64,000 nt of DNA, taken from positions 4,193,501-4,257,500 of the forward strand of contig JAZARR010000078.1 in the NCBI GenBank assembly GCA_037389465.1, written 5' to 3'. How positions within the stretch are numbered: the stretch's first letter is position 1; every line of letters begins with the position of its first letter. The translations under genes and the position numbers were made by a program. The notes below the pieces were generated by a model. The model did no database searches and was not told the origin of the DNA. It saw only the letters and a program-made list of their open reading frames with translations. This document shows, piece by piece, positions 27,901-42,900 of this stretch. Origin of the DNA: Baylisascaris procyonis. Its lineage: Eukaryota > Nematoda > Chromadorea > Rhabditida > Ascarididae.

Positions 27901-30900
27901 AAGCAGTAGCAACCAAACGAAAATGAAATGGGTCGGATATATGGGATAGTGAGTGAGAAGAAAGCTAAAAGCATAGCTCAGTGCATTAGTCTCGAGAGGA
28001 TAAACGCCCGCCGATGAGAGTGTGTATTCATTTATTTGAAGGGCGTTCGGCAACATTCATCAATTTGTGTTGCATTTTTCCACATTTCAAAGCAAACTGC
28101 TAGATAATAAAACTATTCCCGTTAATGCCGCATTCACACAGAACACACACCTATCGGGCTAATCTTATCTTATAACGGCAAGCACTTCACCCCACAACAG
28201 AAATAATCTTGCCTTAGAGCAAAAAACAAGAATATCTCTATACGAAGGGCGAAAACCCTGCAGCAATGCAATCGAAAACAAATGAAAGAAAAATATTGTA
28301 GAGCTGCAGCAATAATATGTAATGCTGAAGAAGGAAGAAGGATAAATTAAGTGGATAAAGAAATAATATGATGAAGGATACATAAAAGTGGATATGAAAT
28401 CTACGTGCAAATAAAATCTGTCACCGATGTAAAAAAAAAAATGTGTTCGGTCAAGCTTAAATGAAAAAAAGGTGGTGTAATCTTCACAATATTGAAAAAA
28501 GTAAGCGGGAACTCAATGAGTATAATTAGGGTATGAGGTATATTAAACTCGATAAAATGGGTACTAAGATTAAAACGATAGGTCATGCATATGTCAGAAA
28601 TTTATCTTATTAGCGCAATAATATATTCAAAACTAGAAAAAACTTTCAAATCTCATATAAAAATATTCGATAAAAGAATCAACACATTCAGAAAAGTTGA
28701 TTACAATTAACAAAGATATCACTAGTAAGTGCGCACCTATTTTGACAAATCTAAAATCCATTTGGCAAATTAATACGACCAAGAAAGGCAAAGGTGCGTG
28801 GAAAATGGAACATATGCAAGGATGCATCCATTATAATTGGAAGTCTCAACGTAACAGTGAAAATTTACATCGAAATGTTGCACCATGAATATATCGAAAT
28901 AGAATTTGATAAATTAGAAACGAAAATCGAACGAAAACTTAAATGCAACATCAATTTGAAATAAAACTTCTATATGATGCACCACTGATCACATAACCGC
29001 AAAGAATATAAATAATGGGATTGGAAAAGCATTGTAATGTAATGGGGCCGATGATTGGTGGGTGCATCACGAGGACGATAACATTACCGTCGTCTATTTA
29101 GTGGCCGTTAACTACCTACAGGATTAATGATAATAACTGAAATCAGGCAAACGCCATAAAAATAAAACAAAGCAAAAGATGAGTGCACTATGAAAGAATG
29201 CCTCTAAAAATCGTTTCTCGGAGCTCTATAATTGCTTAAGATATAAGTGTATACGTTTATATTTGGCATAAATGATTTGTTGAATGAACATTAAGTTCAC
29301 TAATATTGCTCATGATCGCGCATAAATTGGTAAAACTTTTACGAGAATAATTCGTGCAATGTTGAGCGCAGCAATATTAATATCACTCATAAATTTTATA
29401 GCCAAAAATAGTAGTGAAAAAAAGGAATTTCCAAGTGCCTACTTACCATCAAATGCGGGATTGTCGCCTTGCGCCTGTGACGACAAACGATGGCCCATCG
29501 CGAACGTACCTTCCTGCAATCATGAATAACGTTATTTGAATTGCCCTTCACTCTCTAATTTCATTAACGGGAATAATGGCACTTTCAACGAAGACAAAAA
29601 AAAAAGCAAATTTAAGGCAAGATAAAATGAGATGCGCAAAGCAAATTTAAGGTGACGCTAGGAACCGGAAAAAAGACAACGAATAAACGACAGCTAACGA
29701 AATGTGAAGTGTATTTCAGTTGAAGAACGGAACCTAAATAAGATGGGGGGAAAAAGGAAGAGAAAATCTGCCATCTGATGTCTAAACGACAAATGGTGGC
29801 ATTGAATCTTCCACTAAAAGCAACATTAGACTACTAACATGAGTGCCACCTAAAACATTATAAAGAATGCAATAAACCTGAAGCAATGAAAAACTAAAGA
29901 AACAAATGAATATGATAGGTAGAATAAAGAATGAAAGAACACAATGAAGAGTGCAAAATACAATAAAAGAACGCAATGAAGCGTCTAAAAAAAGAAATAA
30001 TCGAATACAGTTGAAAGTAAATGCAACTTATGCGGCAAGAGTTTCACCCCGTTCGAATATTGCTTTCCTTTTATCTCTATTCAGTTTGAATGTCGTAAAC
30101 TGTCAGCTATGAAGAACACATTGGGAATGCTCTTTGAGAACAGCGAAAGTGATCAAAAAACACCTTATCACTAATTTTGCGGCATTATTCATCACTACCT
30201 ATGAGTGTCCATTGCTAGCCACGCTGTGCACATGCCGCATGCTGGGCCTACAGATGGGTAGCACTAATCAACGACTCACAACCAGTGCTGTAAAGTGTGC
30301 CGTTCGCCGAAAGAATCTTTTTTTTTTTTTTGTTGTTGTCATATATGTCAATATTTCACATTGAAACATGAATCAGAAAAGATAAAAGAAATGCAAAAGA
30401 TTTTCCAAGAAATTGTCTTCTCCATAAGAAATTGAAAATATTAATCGCATTTTCAATTCACTCTTTCAAACACATTAATTTAAAAAAAAAAAAAGTTCGA
30501 AAATAACGTTCCAAAAGAATAGTAGAAGGGATTGCAATCCATATACGAATCGTCCACTCATTAGTAACCATTACTTGAAATATATCATCGTCTTTCAATA
30601 AAATTTGCAATTTCCGTTCATCTCACTCACTGCCAATGAGCTAGCTTCCTTCTTGCTGCGAGAGGAATTTCTCAAGCAAAAACCTCTAAGTGACTAGCAA
30701 ATATAGCGCTAATTTATCGTTTATTTTCTTATCTTCTAGTGCGCAGAAGCCATATCCAATAGAAACTTCATGACGATTGCAGCCTTACACGAGCAAAAAA
30801 CCAGAAATTACGGATAAAATTAACTGGAATTTTCTAAAATGAACGTTAACCTATCGGAAAAAAAGATGAAAAATTGTTTTCGATTTGTCACATTATCTTT

Positions 30901-33900
30901 AAATCAATCTGCATGAATGCTCATTTTCAATGAATAAGATTGCTTTTCTGTGTTCGTTTCTCTCTTTGCAAGACCAATAAATGGCAAAAAAAAAAAAACA
31001 AGCAAAGAAGAAAAAACAACGCAAGAAAATTGTCAGCCTAATTTTAAGAGAGAAAAAGCAATATTCATTCATTGCATCCGGCATATCTCATTTTAAAATA
31101 ATTATAAATATTTTTATAAAAAGTCTATCATGCCTCTAGAACAAAGTTATCTTTATAACATCTATAAAGATGTAATTTATGAGGAAAGGAAATGAAACGT
31201 CAAAACAAACAAACAAACAAACAACGGAAGCTCCGAATAATAATGCACTACGAATGGAGTGAAGAAGGAAACAAAAAGGTTGGATGAGTGTGCAAAATAT
31301 AAAAACACATTAAAGCTCAATAATAAACGCTCTCGTATGCAATCAATGTTAATATTGCATCAATAATTTTCTTTAGCACAAAAGCATTGTTTGAAATGCA
31401 TCACACTCATATAGAACGTTGCGAACAACATCCGATGTCACTCACTATTATTTTCTCAATATACAACAATTAGGAATACGTACTCCCAATTATTATATAT
31501 GGATATGCATAGAGCAGTTCCGAGATCAACTTATTGAGGCTATTCAATAGCGCTTTGTGCATTCTGTCAAAGGATATTTCACTTATTAAGGGCTATATAG
31601 GTTAAGAGTTCGATGTCATTTTTCATGTATTAGGCAATGCTCAATGTCATGATGCCGAAGCTAAGGTTGAGATGTAGCTATGCGCCTCCGGTTTTTGAGT
31701 GGATGGAAAGACGAAGTGTTCCCCACCCTCCCTCTCCCAAATCAATTACTGATTATAGGAAGAAAAATGCGATTCTACAAATCTTTTTCACATTAGCAAA
31801 TGACACAGCCGTGGACATCCATTAGCTACACAAGCGAATAGTCGAATCCGCCACAACAATTTATTGCAAGCTTGATGACGAAGATGAGATAAGGTGAGGA
31901 AATGATGCTAGAGGAATGCAGGAAACATTTGCTAGAGGAATTGAAGCCAAATTCGGGAATAAATACAACAAGGAACAGCCGGTACTACTTCACAAGATTG
32001 CGATCAACAGCTGGACACACTAAGGCAATAAATCAACCCTAGACAAAGCACGTCGACTAGTAATGAGCTGTACAAAGCCTCAATACGCCTCAGAACACAA
32101 ACGACGTTATCCTATTCACCGCACCCCACTTCAATGATATAAGCTTTCTTCTGCACTCACTTCAACATCACTTCTTTCGATACGTAGATATACGAGCGAA
32201 ACATTGCGATTATATTTATACAACAACAAACAAAGTGGACGAGTAACTAAATATGATCTACGATGAAACAATCAAACAGCTCTTTTTATTGCTGCATTTC
32301 AAGCAGACAACGCTCAACCGATAAATAGCCATGCTAGAGTGGCACAATAGAAAGCAGTAGGAAAACCGCTTCGAGAGCTTTTCATAAGCTTCCCCTAAGT
32401 TATTTCGTTATCAAATTTTGTTGCCTAGAACGCTTCGAGCATCGCGCTAATGACAACGACCATAATAAAAGCCAATAAAATAAAAAAACCTACTCGCCCA
32501 ATCCGCTTAAATGTAAACGGCAACTCAGAGAAGTTCATCAACGAGCGCATCCCTCTAACAATTCATCGCAAAAATTATCACTACAAGAAATATTTACGAT
32601 GCTTGTATGAATGGTCAAATCTCATTAGTGCCCCCGATCTGATTAAATTACGAACTACAATTTAATTCTATAATGTTTATCAAGTCCTAAACATTGCAGT
32701 ATCTCCAATACACTTTATATGCACGCAAAAACGCTGTATGTCACCTCCTATTTTATCAATATTTTCTCAAAAATCATCTTTTTTTTTAATATTCAGCAAA
32801 ACAGCAGGGTCCTCCATTCCCAGAAGTTCATCTTCCCATATCATAAACAACTCTACCGGTTTTTATTTTTGCAACATAAAGAAAAAATGTCGAAAAATAA
32901 TCTGTCACTCACAATTAGTGATGATATTTTGGATGAAAAGAGAGAAGTTCCTCTCATCATCAAACGATTTCAAATTCCTAAACAAATCTCCACATCACAA
33001 ACGAAAATGTTTTTTTCATCGGATTTCTGGAAAGGTTGCATATCTATGCACTAAAATTGTTGGTAAAAACATTAGCTGCAATGTTAAAGCACAACATCGC
33101 TATAGTGCAAATTTTTGTCGATTAGTGCGAAAAAATATCACTAATAGACGATCGCCTATCCGTACAAATAATAAGTCGTAAAGCTATCGTTAAAACGCGC
33201 TCTGATATGATAAACTAGGAAACAGTAAATGAATTGTATGATAAACTTACGATATAAACTTATCATATCAGGTGTTTAATAGGTGCAAACGCAAATTTCC
33301 AGAACGGAAATAAACAAAAACAAGCAAGAAAACGGCAAATGTACTCAAAATGGATGGTCTCGTATGCAAGCGAACTGCTAGAAATAAGGAAGTGTGCAGT
33401 TGCTAGATGGACAACCCTCGCTGCATCACTTATTTGAAATGCAAAATTTCTATTCTTTCATGAAGTCGTTTTTGAACGCTAAAGAGCGGTACAAAGAATG
33501 TTAAATTTCATCGATCAGAAAACCACCCAAAAATGTCGATTTTTCCTGCCTTCACTTTATTTTCCAACAAAATTTGATCAGCTATAAATTTTGGCGAATT
33601 TAATGAGGCAATAATTTCGAACTTCCTTAAAATAAGAGCAAGTAAGTCAACATATGCTACGTCGGTCAATCCCAGGTAGAAGCGGTGCTATCTCAGCCAA
33701 TAACATTAAAGAGCACTCTAAGATAACGGTGAGGAGCTAACCGAAAAAAAGCGCACGAAGAAAAGCGAAATGGAAATCAAAAGTTAGATAAGGGAGGCAC
33801 TCTCCATACAGCTGAACATTAACATTGCAGTCGAAGTTGACAAGTTTTTTCGCACCAAAACCAGCTAAAATGACCTATCTGGGGCCTTGCTATGCACCTT

Positions 33901-36900
33901 AAATCGTTGACGTTCTAATCAAAAAGCAAATCAACACAACTGCAAAGATGTATCAACACAGACTTCTTCCCATGTGAAAGGTGAGTGGAAAGAAATTTCC
34001 ATGTGAAAGCCATTTAAGAACTTCACATATCATATTTGACGTAAGTGGAAGCCTAAAGCGCCGATTCCGATAGATTTGATAACGATCTAAGAAATATACG
34101 TTGTGGAAGACAAAAGTTCGAAAACTTCATAACTCGCACACAGTACACACACAAACAAACAAGTAAGCATAACGACAATAACAATACACAAACATATATC
34201 CACATATACAAACGTTAGAATAAATGGCAGAGATTTACGGCAATTGCGATAAGCAGCATGGGATGCATCCGTGAAAAGGAACGAAACACGCTGGAAAATG
34301 CGAATATCATTTGCAGATGATGTAGAATTGCATAGGCAAATTGGTAGGCTTTTTAATGCCGCATAGGCCGCCGATAGGTGACGATGGAATAAGTCTATTG
34401 AAGTTTCAAGTCGCTACTTTTGAAAACATAAGAGCAAAATAAAATAGCAACTATTTTTTGATGAATCTTTTTCTTAATTCTTATTCTAATATAGGTGGCA
34501 CTTAAAGATTTCTTTTCGATTATTAGTAAACAAATCATTTTTTTTTTCTTCGCATCGACCATTTTTTTGCATTTAAAAAGATTTCTTTCAAATGATTTAG
34601 CAAGCTTATTTCTAATAAAGTGATTTATTTATATCAATGCAATTATGCATTCACATCTAAGCAGAAAAATTCCAATCTTATAAGACGAACAGGACGCACG
34701 TTGATGTGCGCTATCATTTTTTTAACCTTAATGTGAAGCATCACCGATAAGGAAAAAATCCGCCTCATTTTGTTTCGCATTTCAATCCATAAACGGTTAA
34801 ACACTAAGCCATGCCCTCGAGTAATAGACGACTGCCGCATATGCGAGAATCTCCTAACTCAACTACCGTCTATGACAGCATCGACCGCTCTCCGATCAAG
34901 CAATCAAATACAACGCAACTTACGAAATTCGACCCATAAACAAGCGTTTTTCTTAGAACTCTATGCGAAAGTGTTTTACGACTCAACCCCATAAGTACAC
35001 GAATTTAGTTGGATGTGCTCTGGATTCAAACAAAAAAAAAAACAATTCTGAAAATTCTGTCCCTAAAGATAACAGTCGGTGAAACAAACACGAATTCAAA
35101 AAAAACCTCTTATAGATTTCTGCAATATGAACACCATTATATATTAATTCTTTTACCCGAAATAATAGACGATCCTCTAGCTTATAAGTTCCTAGCGCAA
35201 AAATTATCCAGGATACGGATAAAACTGGGTCTTTGCCCGTTGTTCACCTGATCTTCTATCTCATGCACGCAGCTGTCACAAAATTCCTCTCTCAAAAGCA
35301 CAACAACCCATCAATATTACAACTCACTTGCCTCATAATGGATGATATGTAAGTAAAGTAACAGCGACAATCAGAATCCACATTAATACCGGCTAAAAAA
35401 GATCAATGTTGTGGGGAGAGTGACAAGAGAGACCTGCTCACGTATCTCAGCGAAACGTTGAAACAATCAAAGACAGCCAACCTCAAGAACGCATAAATCT
35501 CTCTCCACTCAACTCTTTTAAGGCAACCCGGTTGGTTCACTTTCGCACACCGTCTCATACAAACGTTTCAACTGAATGCCCTTTCGTGCGCATTTCAACA
35601 ATTGTACTCACTCTACAGCAACGCTATAATTTTACACAGCAAAGAGAATACAGAGAGTTAAACAGAGAAAAGAACATGCAAAAGCGGAAGAGAAAAAAAG
35701 AAAGTAATGTTAGCACACCTAGAACGGCTCGTGATGTGTGCAATTTACGAATGCCGTTAAAGCATTGCATTTAGAAGTGTCTACCTTGAAAACGCAATAA
35801 GATGTATGCGATGCAATAAAGTGATATTCATGAAGTATGGTAAAAGTCATGAAGTAATATCACCTTATTGTATACGATGCAGTAAGGTAGTATTCATCCT
35901 TTTTTTTGTTCCCCGCTGAAGTGTTACCTTTTTGCAGGATGTCTCTTTCATAATCCTTTTCAAAATGTTGTTTAAAGAAGGTAATTCCTTTTTCCTTGTT
36001 TAATAGCAACATCGTACTCTTAAAACGAGTTGTTTCTGTAATTCCTGGCCCTCGAAAAAAGAAATATTTACCACTCGTAATATTTTTGCTAAACGAATCA
36101 AACAAAGAGAACCGGAAAAAAAGCGCTCTTCAGATCAATTCTCACTCATGCACTCAGAAATTTCGAACCGCAAATAAAATCGTCCTTCTTTTGATGTTCA
36201 ACCTTTTCAACAGTCGCTTTCTAAACCGGAAAAAACCGACATTAGTCCACCATTCAAATAAAGCACATGGCCATCGTGAAGCAATTTGAGGAACGAACAC
36301 TAAAATTCACGGCTGACAGTTAAACCTCCAGAAAGCAACGGCAAGGTGCGATTTAAAATCTATCATAATAAAACCTAAAAGTATCTTAGCGCTTCGATAT
36401 GCTTAAAATTAACCGGAGATTTTAATTACATGGTTCAGATGATAATCAGAGATTGCTACTAAACAATCCCACCAAATCATAAACTTAAAAAGCGCATGAA
36501 TAACTATAATGCGTCAACAATCGAATGATTATGCAAATCAACTTTATATAATCTAACGTCAGCAACCAAAAGGAAATTCTATGCTCAATCCCCTGGTTTT
36601 TGGGGTGAACTTTGCATTAAACTATGCAATGAAGTCCAAATATTGTATAGGCAAAGTTTGTCATTTGAAGCGAATGAATACTCAATTCATCATTGGGCTA
36701 GACGCTTTCTACTTCGATGGACAATAAACAAAAATATATTTGAGTTGAAAATTCATTAAACATTAAAGAAACAATAAGCTTTAAGCATAACGTTGAAATA
36801 AGAAGAAAAGCAAACGTGAATAGCCGAGTGTTGTCGTATGATGTAAACGCGAGCAATGAATGAACTATTGCCAGCATATTGATGTGTGTGGCAATGTGGA

Positions 36901-39900
36901 CGATGCATCGCTATGCACTGCTACATCAACGAATGCCTACGTCTAAAGAAACAATGCTAACGGCTACATTCACTCTACTACACTGAAGATCTACATGATC
37001 CACTACACTGTCTACACGATAAACACGATCTACTCTATACTGAAGGTCGCTAATTCCGATCGACACGTCTATCTCATTGCACTGATTAAACGTCGATACT
37101 TACTTAAACAATACTCCAGTTCATTCTCACATATTTAATTTACGACGATATCCATCTTTAAAACTCAGTGTGGATTAATCGATGTTCTGGATGACTATGT
37201 CGAACCTTTGTGATACACTTACGACCTTGACTAGCCAATACATGAGAATAAAAACACATATGCAGTAAATTGCAAAGCCCTAGTTATTGAAGGTTTTGAC
37301 GTTACCTTCCGTTTCGCATATTATCACCACCCATTCAAATATCAAAAAACTATTCTGCCACTTCATCACTTCTTTAAACGATTAACAACGACGATTGTGG
37401 GAGAATAAGATGGCTGCATTAGAACGACGCTTATCGCCCGATGATCAGAAAGCGCATTTAAGCGATCGCGACAAAAATCTTCGATTATTTTGTTGTTGAT
37501 TTTGTTTTAAAGGAAAAAGTCTTGCCTTCATAACATGATGAACGAAGATTAGCCATAAAAAGCACTTGGTCAGTTTAGGGTACTCGTCTGCTATTTTCAA
37601 TAACCTCTGTTTAGCAAGTATCACAAGGATGGGAAAGCCTTGGAGCAATAAGAAACACAAATAAAACACTTTTTAGAGCATGAACGTGTGAATAATAAAC
37701 AAAGGGGATGAGTTTGTATGTTGCAAACATAAACATTCTAAAACAAATATTCTAACCATAGAAACCCTCTCACCGAAGAAAGGCACTTATTGTTCTGATT
37801 GCACTTAGGATGACGCTCAAACAGTGGATTCAACAATACCGTTACTTCAACAAATAATCATCAATATCACTAAGCACAACGAATCAACTAGTCGCTGCAC
37901 CCAAAGTTGCAGCTAGGATCGATGCAAAGGCAATAGCCAACCCCTGCATCCACTCTCAATCCAGGAAGCGCTTTCTGTCTGTATTTCGATTTCATTTTGT
38001 TCTACGCTCACCTAGCATTGACGAAAAATGGGCTCAAAGGATTTAATAAGAAAAACACTAAAAAGAGGACCTGTGATAATACTAGAGTTGCCACCTTTAT
38101 TGTCGGTTAGAGCAGCCCGATCTGGGTAACCTGCTAATGTATCACTTCGCTTATATCGCCTACTTTAATATCTTGCCACGGGGATGGGGGGAAATCCATG
38201 GTCTTCCCGGGCAAGATGATTCGTGGCTCCATATACGGGCCTCCTTGCATGGAAGCGCCCTTCCCTCACTCTCTGAAGTTGCCTCGAGTATTTAAAAGTC
38301 TCCTCCCGTAAGTTTGTCAGTTTCCATCACGAATCGATGCCACTATTGCGAGATCTGCTTTTCGCAGCAAAGCAGCGCAGCCCACAGCCTCTCTTTCTCA
38401 GTACGCGAATCCGCAAAATTGCAGAATGGAATGAAATAATCGAACTGCTTCGTCCATGTTTTACACGCTGCACTTTTACGGTATAAAAACTGGAAAAAGA
38501 GACTACAGCAACGAACGACTCAAATATAACTCTTTTCCTGACTTGGAAACAAAGTAGGAGGTGCGAGTACATGAGGTTAATTGAAGCGTAAAAAAAAGAA
38601 GGGATAAGAGACCATCTAAAGAAGGAACAAGAGACCATCTGAAGCTTTTTTAACTGCGAGAAGCAACAATCTGCGTTAAAAAGAGTTCGATCTTTTGTCT
38701 TCCGCGCAAAGAAATGAACTTCATAGCGGTATAGGCTTGCTTTTATCGAAAATGCCACCTCAGTCAACAGGATTGCAAAATACCAAATAAACGTTGCGAA
38801 TATGGACGTAAATCAAGCGGAAGATGAAGGCGACATGAAAAATCTTTCAACAAGCTGCAAGAAGGAAGAGGAATAAAACTCATACGCAAAGACTAATGGC
38901 ATTCCACTTCTACGTAGCGCTGAAACATCCACAGCATACTCATCTCCTGATGCAAGAGTCAACTGCATATGTGACAACAAAACGGCGCAACTGTCGTACA
39001 GTTAAGCATTGAGTTATTACATACAAAGTCAAATTGTACTCTTGTTTAAAAAAGGTCACCAGTTTTTCTTTTCTGCCAGAGCTATAAATTTCGTCCATTT
39101 CGTGGCCAAAGGATCAGGGATTCCTCATAGCTTGTCCAAACCATGCAGAGGGGAATCCATGGCCCGGCTACACGATCCCTCCGTTTCCACTTCCAGTTTC
39201 TCATTGAAAAATGCCTTCTTTTTACAAATCTGGCCCTACCATTAGAATGCCCACATCTGAATGTTTGGGGTCGGATGTTACTCACCTCCCATTTCCCCAA
39301 CCCTCCCCCCCCCCCAAACATGCATTATTCACATCTCTAAAGGCGTTGTCTATCTCTACTCCTAGCTCTTGAGAAAACACCTGCTTACAATCCACTGTAC
39401 ACCTCAACTCTCCCACCACTTCGAGAGTTTCATTCAATGAGCAAATCCAACTCGATCTAATCATCACCTCGTACATCCAACATAGATCCACTAACAAATG
39501 TGAAGAAAAAGCGCCCGCAATCAACCCTGCACTCACAAGTGACGCACGCGATGCACAACGCGTTAGATCCATTCATCGACTGCGTTGCTATTTGCGTTAC
39601 GAGTGATGTGCTGTCTCTTTATGCAACAAATGTTACGAGTACGCAATCGAAAACATTCGTAGTGGTGGAAGAAACAGTTTAAACTGCGAGATTATTTCCG
39701 CTTGAAAAAGCGATCACAACGTCGGCGAATTTAGCATGTGGCAGCCAGCCTGCCTTCCGTCGTCGAGTTTCATGGAATAGTCAAATGTTTTAGACTTCTA
39801 AACTGCAACCAAGAAATTTAAATATTTAAATTTGAATCAGGAGTGTTTACCTGTTTGTTAGAGGTCTTTATGAAATGAATCTTGAAGCGAAATAATTCAC

Positions 39901-42900
39901 GAACTACGCAGCGTATTCAAATTGCCAAATATAGCGGATGATGTTTCGTGGACTTATTGCAGTGATCATTTTAATTCGACGAAACATTAAAAAAATAAAT
40001 AAATAAATAAAGAATAATGAAGTAAACTCAAAATAATAAATTTGCAGTTTTCAAGGGAAACGAAACGAATCACTGATGCAAAACAACGATGGAAGTATGT
40101 GAATGCGATGTAATTAGTGACAAGCAACCAAGCTGTAGTTTATTTACATGAATATCTTACGATTAGCTTTTTTTTGACGGAAGAACGTTCATTTTCACAT
40201 TCAATATTTTCATCATCAAACGACAACATTATTGCACCATTGCAGTATGAATTCAGAAATTAATTTTGCCCAGATAAGACACCTATCATAGAGAATAGTT
40301 ATTACTGTGCTACAGTATGTATCCAGTTACCGTACACCGATGCGCCAAAAATAGCAACGACCTCTTCTTTAGGTAGACCACAAAAAGCTTATTGACATAA
40401 AAGCTTAAACTATAATTTTGAGCGATTCCTTACCGTTAATAAAGGCGCTTTGAATCGTTGAACAAAAAACAAATAAAGAAAAGCCAGAAAGATTGGCGTA
40501 ATATGTGTTTTTGATTGCCGTCTTACTAATCAACCACATACCCAAGTTAACAAAAAAGTAGATTCTGCAGAATAGTGTGTTCTTATTTTAAACGATCCGA
40601 TCGTCTCTAGACACCTTACGAATGAATCGCTTTCCTAGGACTTGGCTGGTTTTAAATGAAATTCGATTGCCATTAAATGGATGCGATTTTCATCGCCTTT
40701 AAATGATTATAGCCTCAGTTCGAAGTTGATAGATTAATTCGGTATACCACTGCATGGAAGGTCATCCTATGGTGCGTATTATATCTGCAAAATTTTGCAT
40801 CTACAACTTCAAAGATTTCCGAATTGAGAGTGTTTGACCGACAGGCAGATAGACACATACAAACGTAGGCACCTACAGAACGATGTTGCCACAATGCATC
40901 TTTGCAAGGCGGATTTACTAAAACGTATAAAAAAGTATTCGCGAGTGAAGTTTGAAATGTTGTGAAATATTTGAATGAAAATGTGAAATGACTTGAGGAG
41001 CCATGAAATTTAAAATTGAATAAATTTTAATGATAAAATTGCTGCTATATGCATGTTGAAAATTGAACGTGCTTGCCTGTGAATCGTCGGCAGGTGAAAC
41101 CAGACGGCTTTCATCAGAAGGGGAGTCGCCGTTGATGTTCAATGCTGAGTATTTGACAGCGAAGAGACGCCGACTTAGCCAGTCCAGTTTGACTGCACTT
41201 CTTCTTATCTGAACACCTGTAACGAGTTCTAATTTTTACTAAGCGATGCTATGATATAGCATCTTTGAGAAAATCGACGTATATCAATGCGAATCGATCA
41301 TCATCTGCTCAAGACTTTTCTCAAACAAGGAATCGGATTGTCCACTTAATGTCCACCAGGTTTTCATCATTAAATGCTTTCAGCATAAAGCGTCTATGTA
41401 AACTTCTTATTCCATACTGTGACAAGTAAACTCAATTGTTCACATTAGAAATGTCTGTAATGAAAATCGGCTACGAAGCTAAAGCTTAAGCTCCGCTAGG
41501 AACCTTATGCACTCCGAATGAGATGATTTCCTTCTTGAAGAGCATATCGCAAAGTGGAGAACTGAACTCAAATGATAGGGAAATGTAATTTCTGAACCCA
41601 ATTTATAAGTCATTAATTTCAATTGAAATTTACATCATGGCTACATTTCAAGCAATAAATTATCAGCGTTGAATTTAATGACCATTGTTCTCATGACTGA
41701 TTGGTTGAATTCCATGAATAAACTAAATGCATACATCAACAGCTAAGCAAATAAACTTTTAAAGGTGACATTGCAAAAAAACTTGTTTGCCCATCTCAAT
41801 GTTTTTAAGTTCTACAAAGTAACAGAAAAAAAATAAATAAATAAATAAAAAGGGAATTTTTTTCATTGTGTTTCTCTCACTGCTTCACTCATATTTCATC
41901 AAAAATCATCAGCAACCCTACTAATGCTGTTACTGTTTTCGTTATGTTTATTTTATTCAACGTACGATGAAAAAAAAAAAAAAAAAAGCGGAGAACACAA
42001 AGTGCGGCAGTGAAGACTAATAGGGAAGAATTGCTGCAAGACTGTCGATCAACGAATGGTACGCATAATTTTCCTTCCAACGGCTTTATTTCACTTCGTA
42101 TAGAAATTAGCTTTATGTAATTTACTATGAGGCAAAGTTTAGTCTTGCCAATATTATCGATGTTGCAGTTGGAATGAAAAATACGTTGAAGATAATAAAT
42201 AATAACAAGTAGTGTTAGAGTTCGAGGTTCGGAACTATGAAGGTTTACGAACGCTTCTCGGGAGGCCCAATAAATTTCTAGCGCCTTAAAGGGTTTTTTT
42301 TTTTTGAAGGCCTATGCCAATGGCATAAAACGGGACATAAAAACGAATTATCTGTGCCGTTGGCAGAGAGAGCATAGAAATAACATTTAAAAAAGGCATT
42401 AGTCAATCATTTTGAGGCGTTTTAGATTGTATAAGAGAAGAGGACTCTTAAATTTCCCACATTTCCGAATGTAATCGTAAATTGCTCCATAAAGACTCCT
42501 ATCTTAATTGAAGATAACTTCATATATTAGTTGGCTAAATTAAAGCGTTTGAAGTAAGCTGTATGGAGTGACAAAAAAGATACGATAGTCAATGATGTGT
42601 GGTGGCATTTTCAAAAGTCGTTAAGCAACAAACGAGTTAATGGAACGCATAAAATCTCCGACCGCCTTCTAATAAAATGGCTAAACTTTGCCCATATGAA
42701 TTCTTAGAATCTTTTTTGTTTTCTGTCGAATACACTATTCTGCAGTTTCTAATAGCAATGAGTAAGAAATAGATGATATTTTGGGTAGTCGATTATTTTA
42801 GGTTTCATCGTTTACAGTTAGATCGATTCATCTAGCATCGATAGGGAGGGTGTGAGAGATGGTGGTAGAGGTGGCAGAAGAAAGAATCAAAAATCCGTTG

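Larger units (their letters stand above)
29514..41076. other. Very large intron of the SPSB gene (middle) with exon-like fragments
   Basis: About 11.6 kb. It holds a hairpin (35814-35870), short A/T-rich simple repeats (31207-31226, 39990-40010), a GC-richer block at 38150-38480, and several possible nested exons (31835-31893 plus, 37410-37499 plus, 39282-39572 minus). None of the nested readings has recognisable homology. The rest is AT-rich and featureless. Confidence 0.45.

Noticed and set aside
30631..30655. Possible 25-nt micro-exon on the minus strand between good-looking splice sites in the SPSB intron
   Set aside because: Its length is not a multiple of three and it would break the otherwise consistent phase between the flanking SPSB exons.
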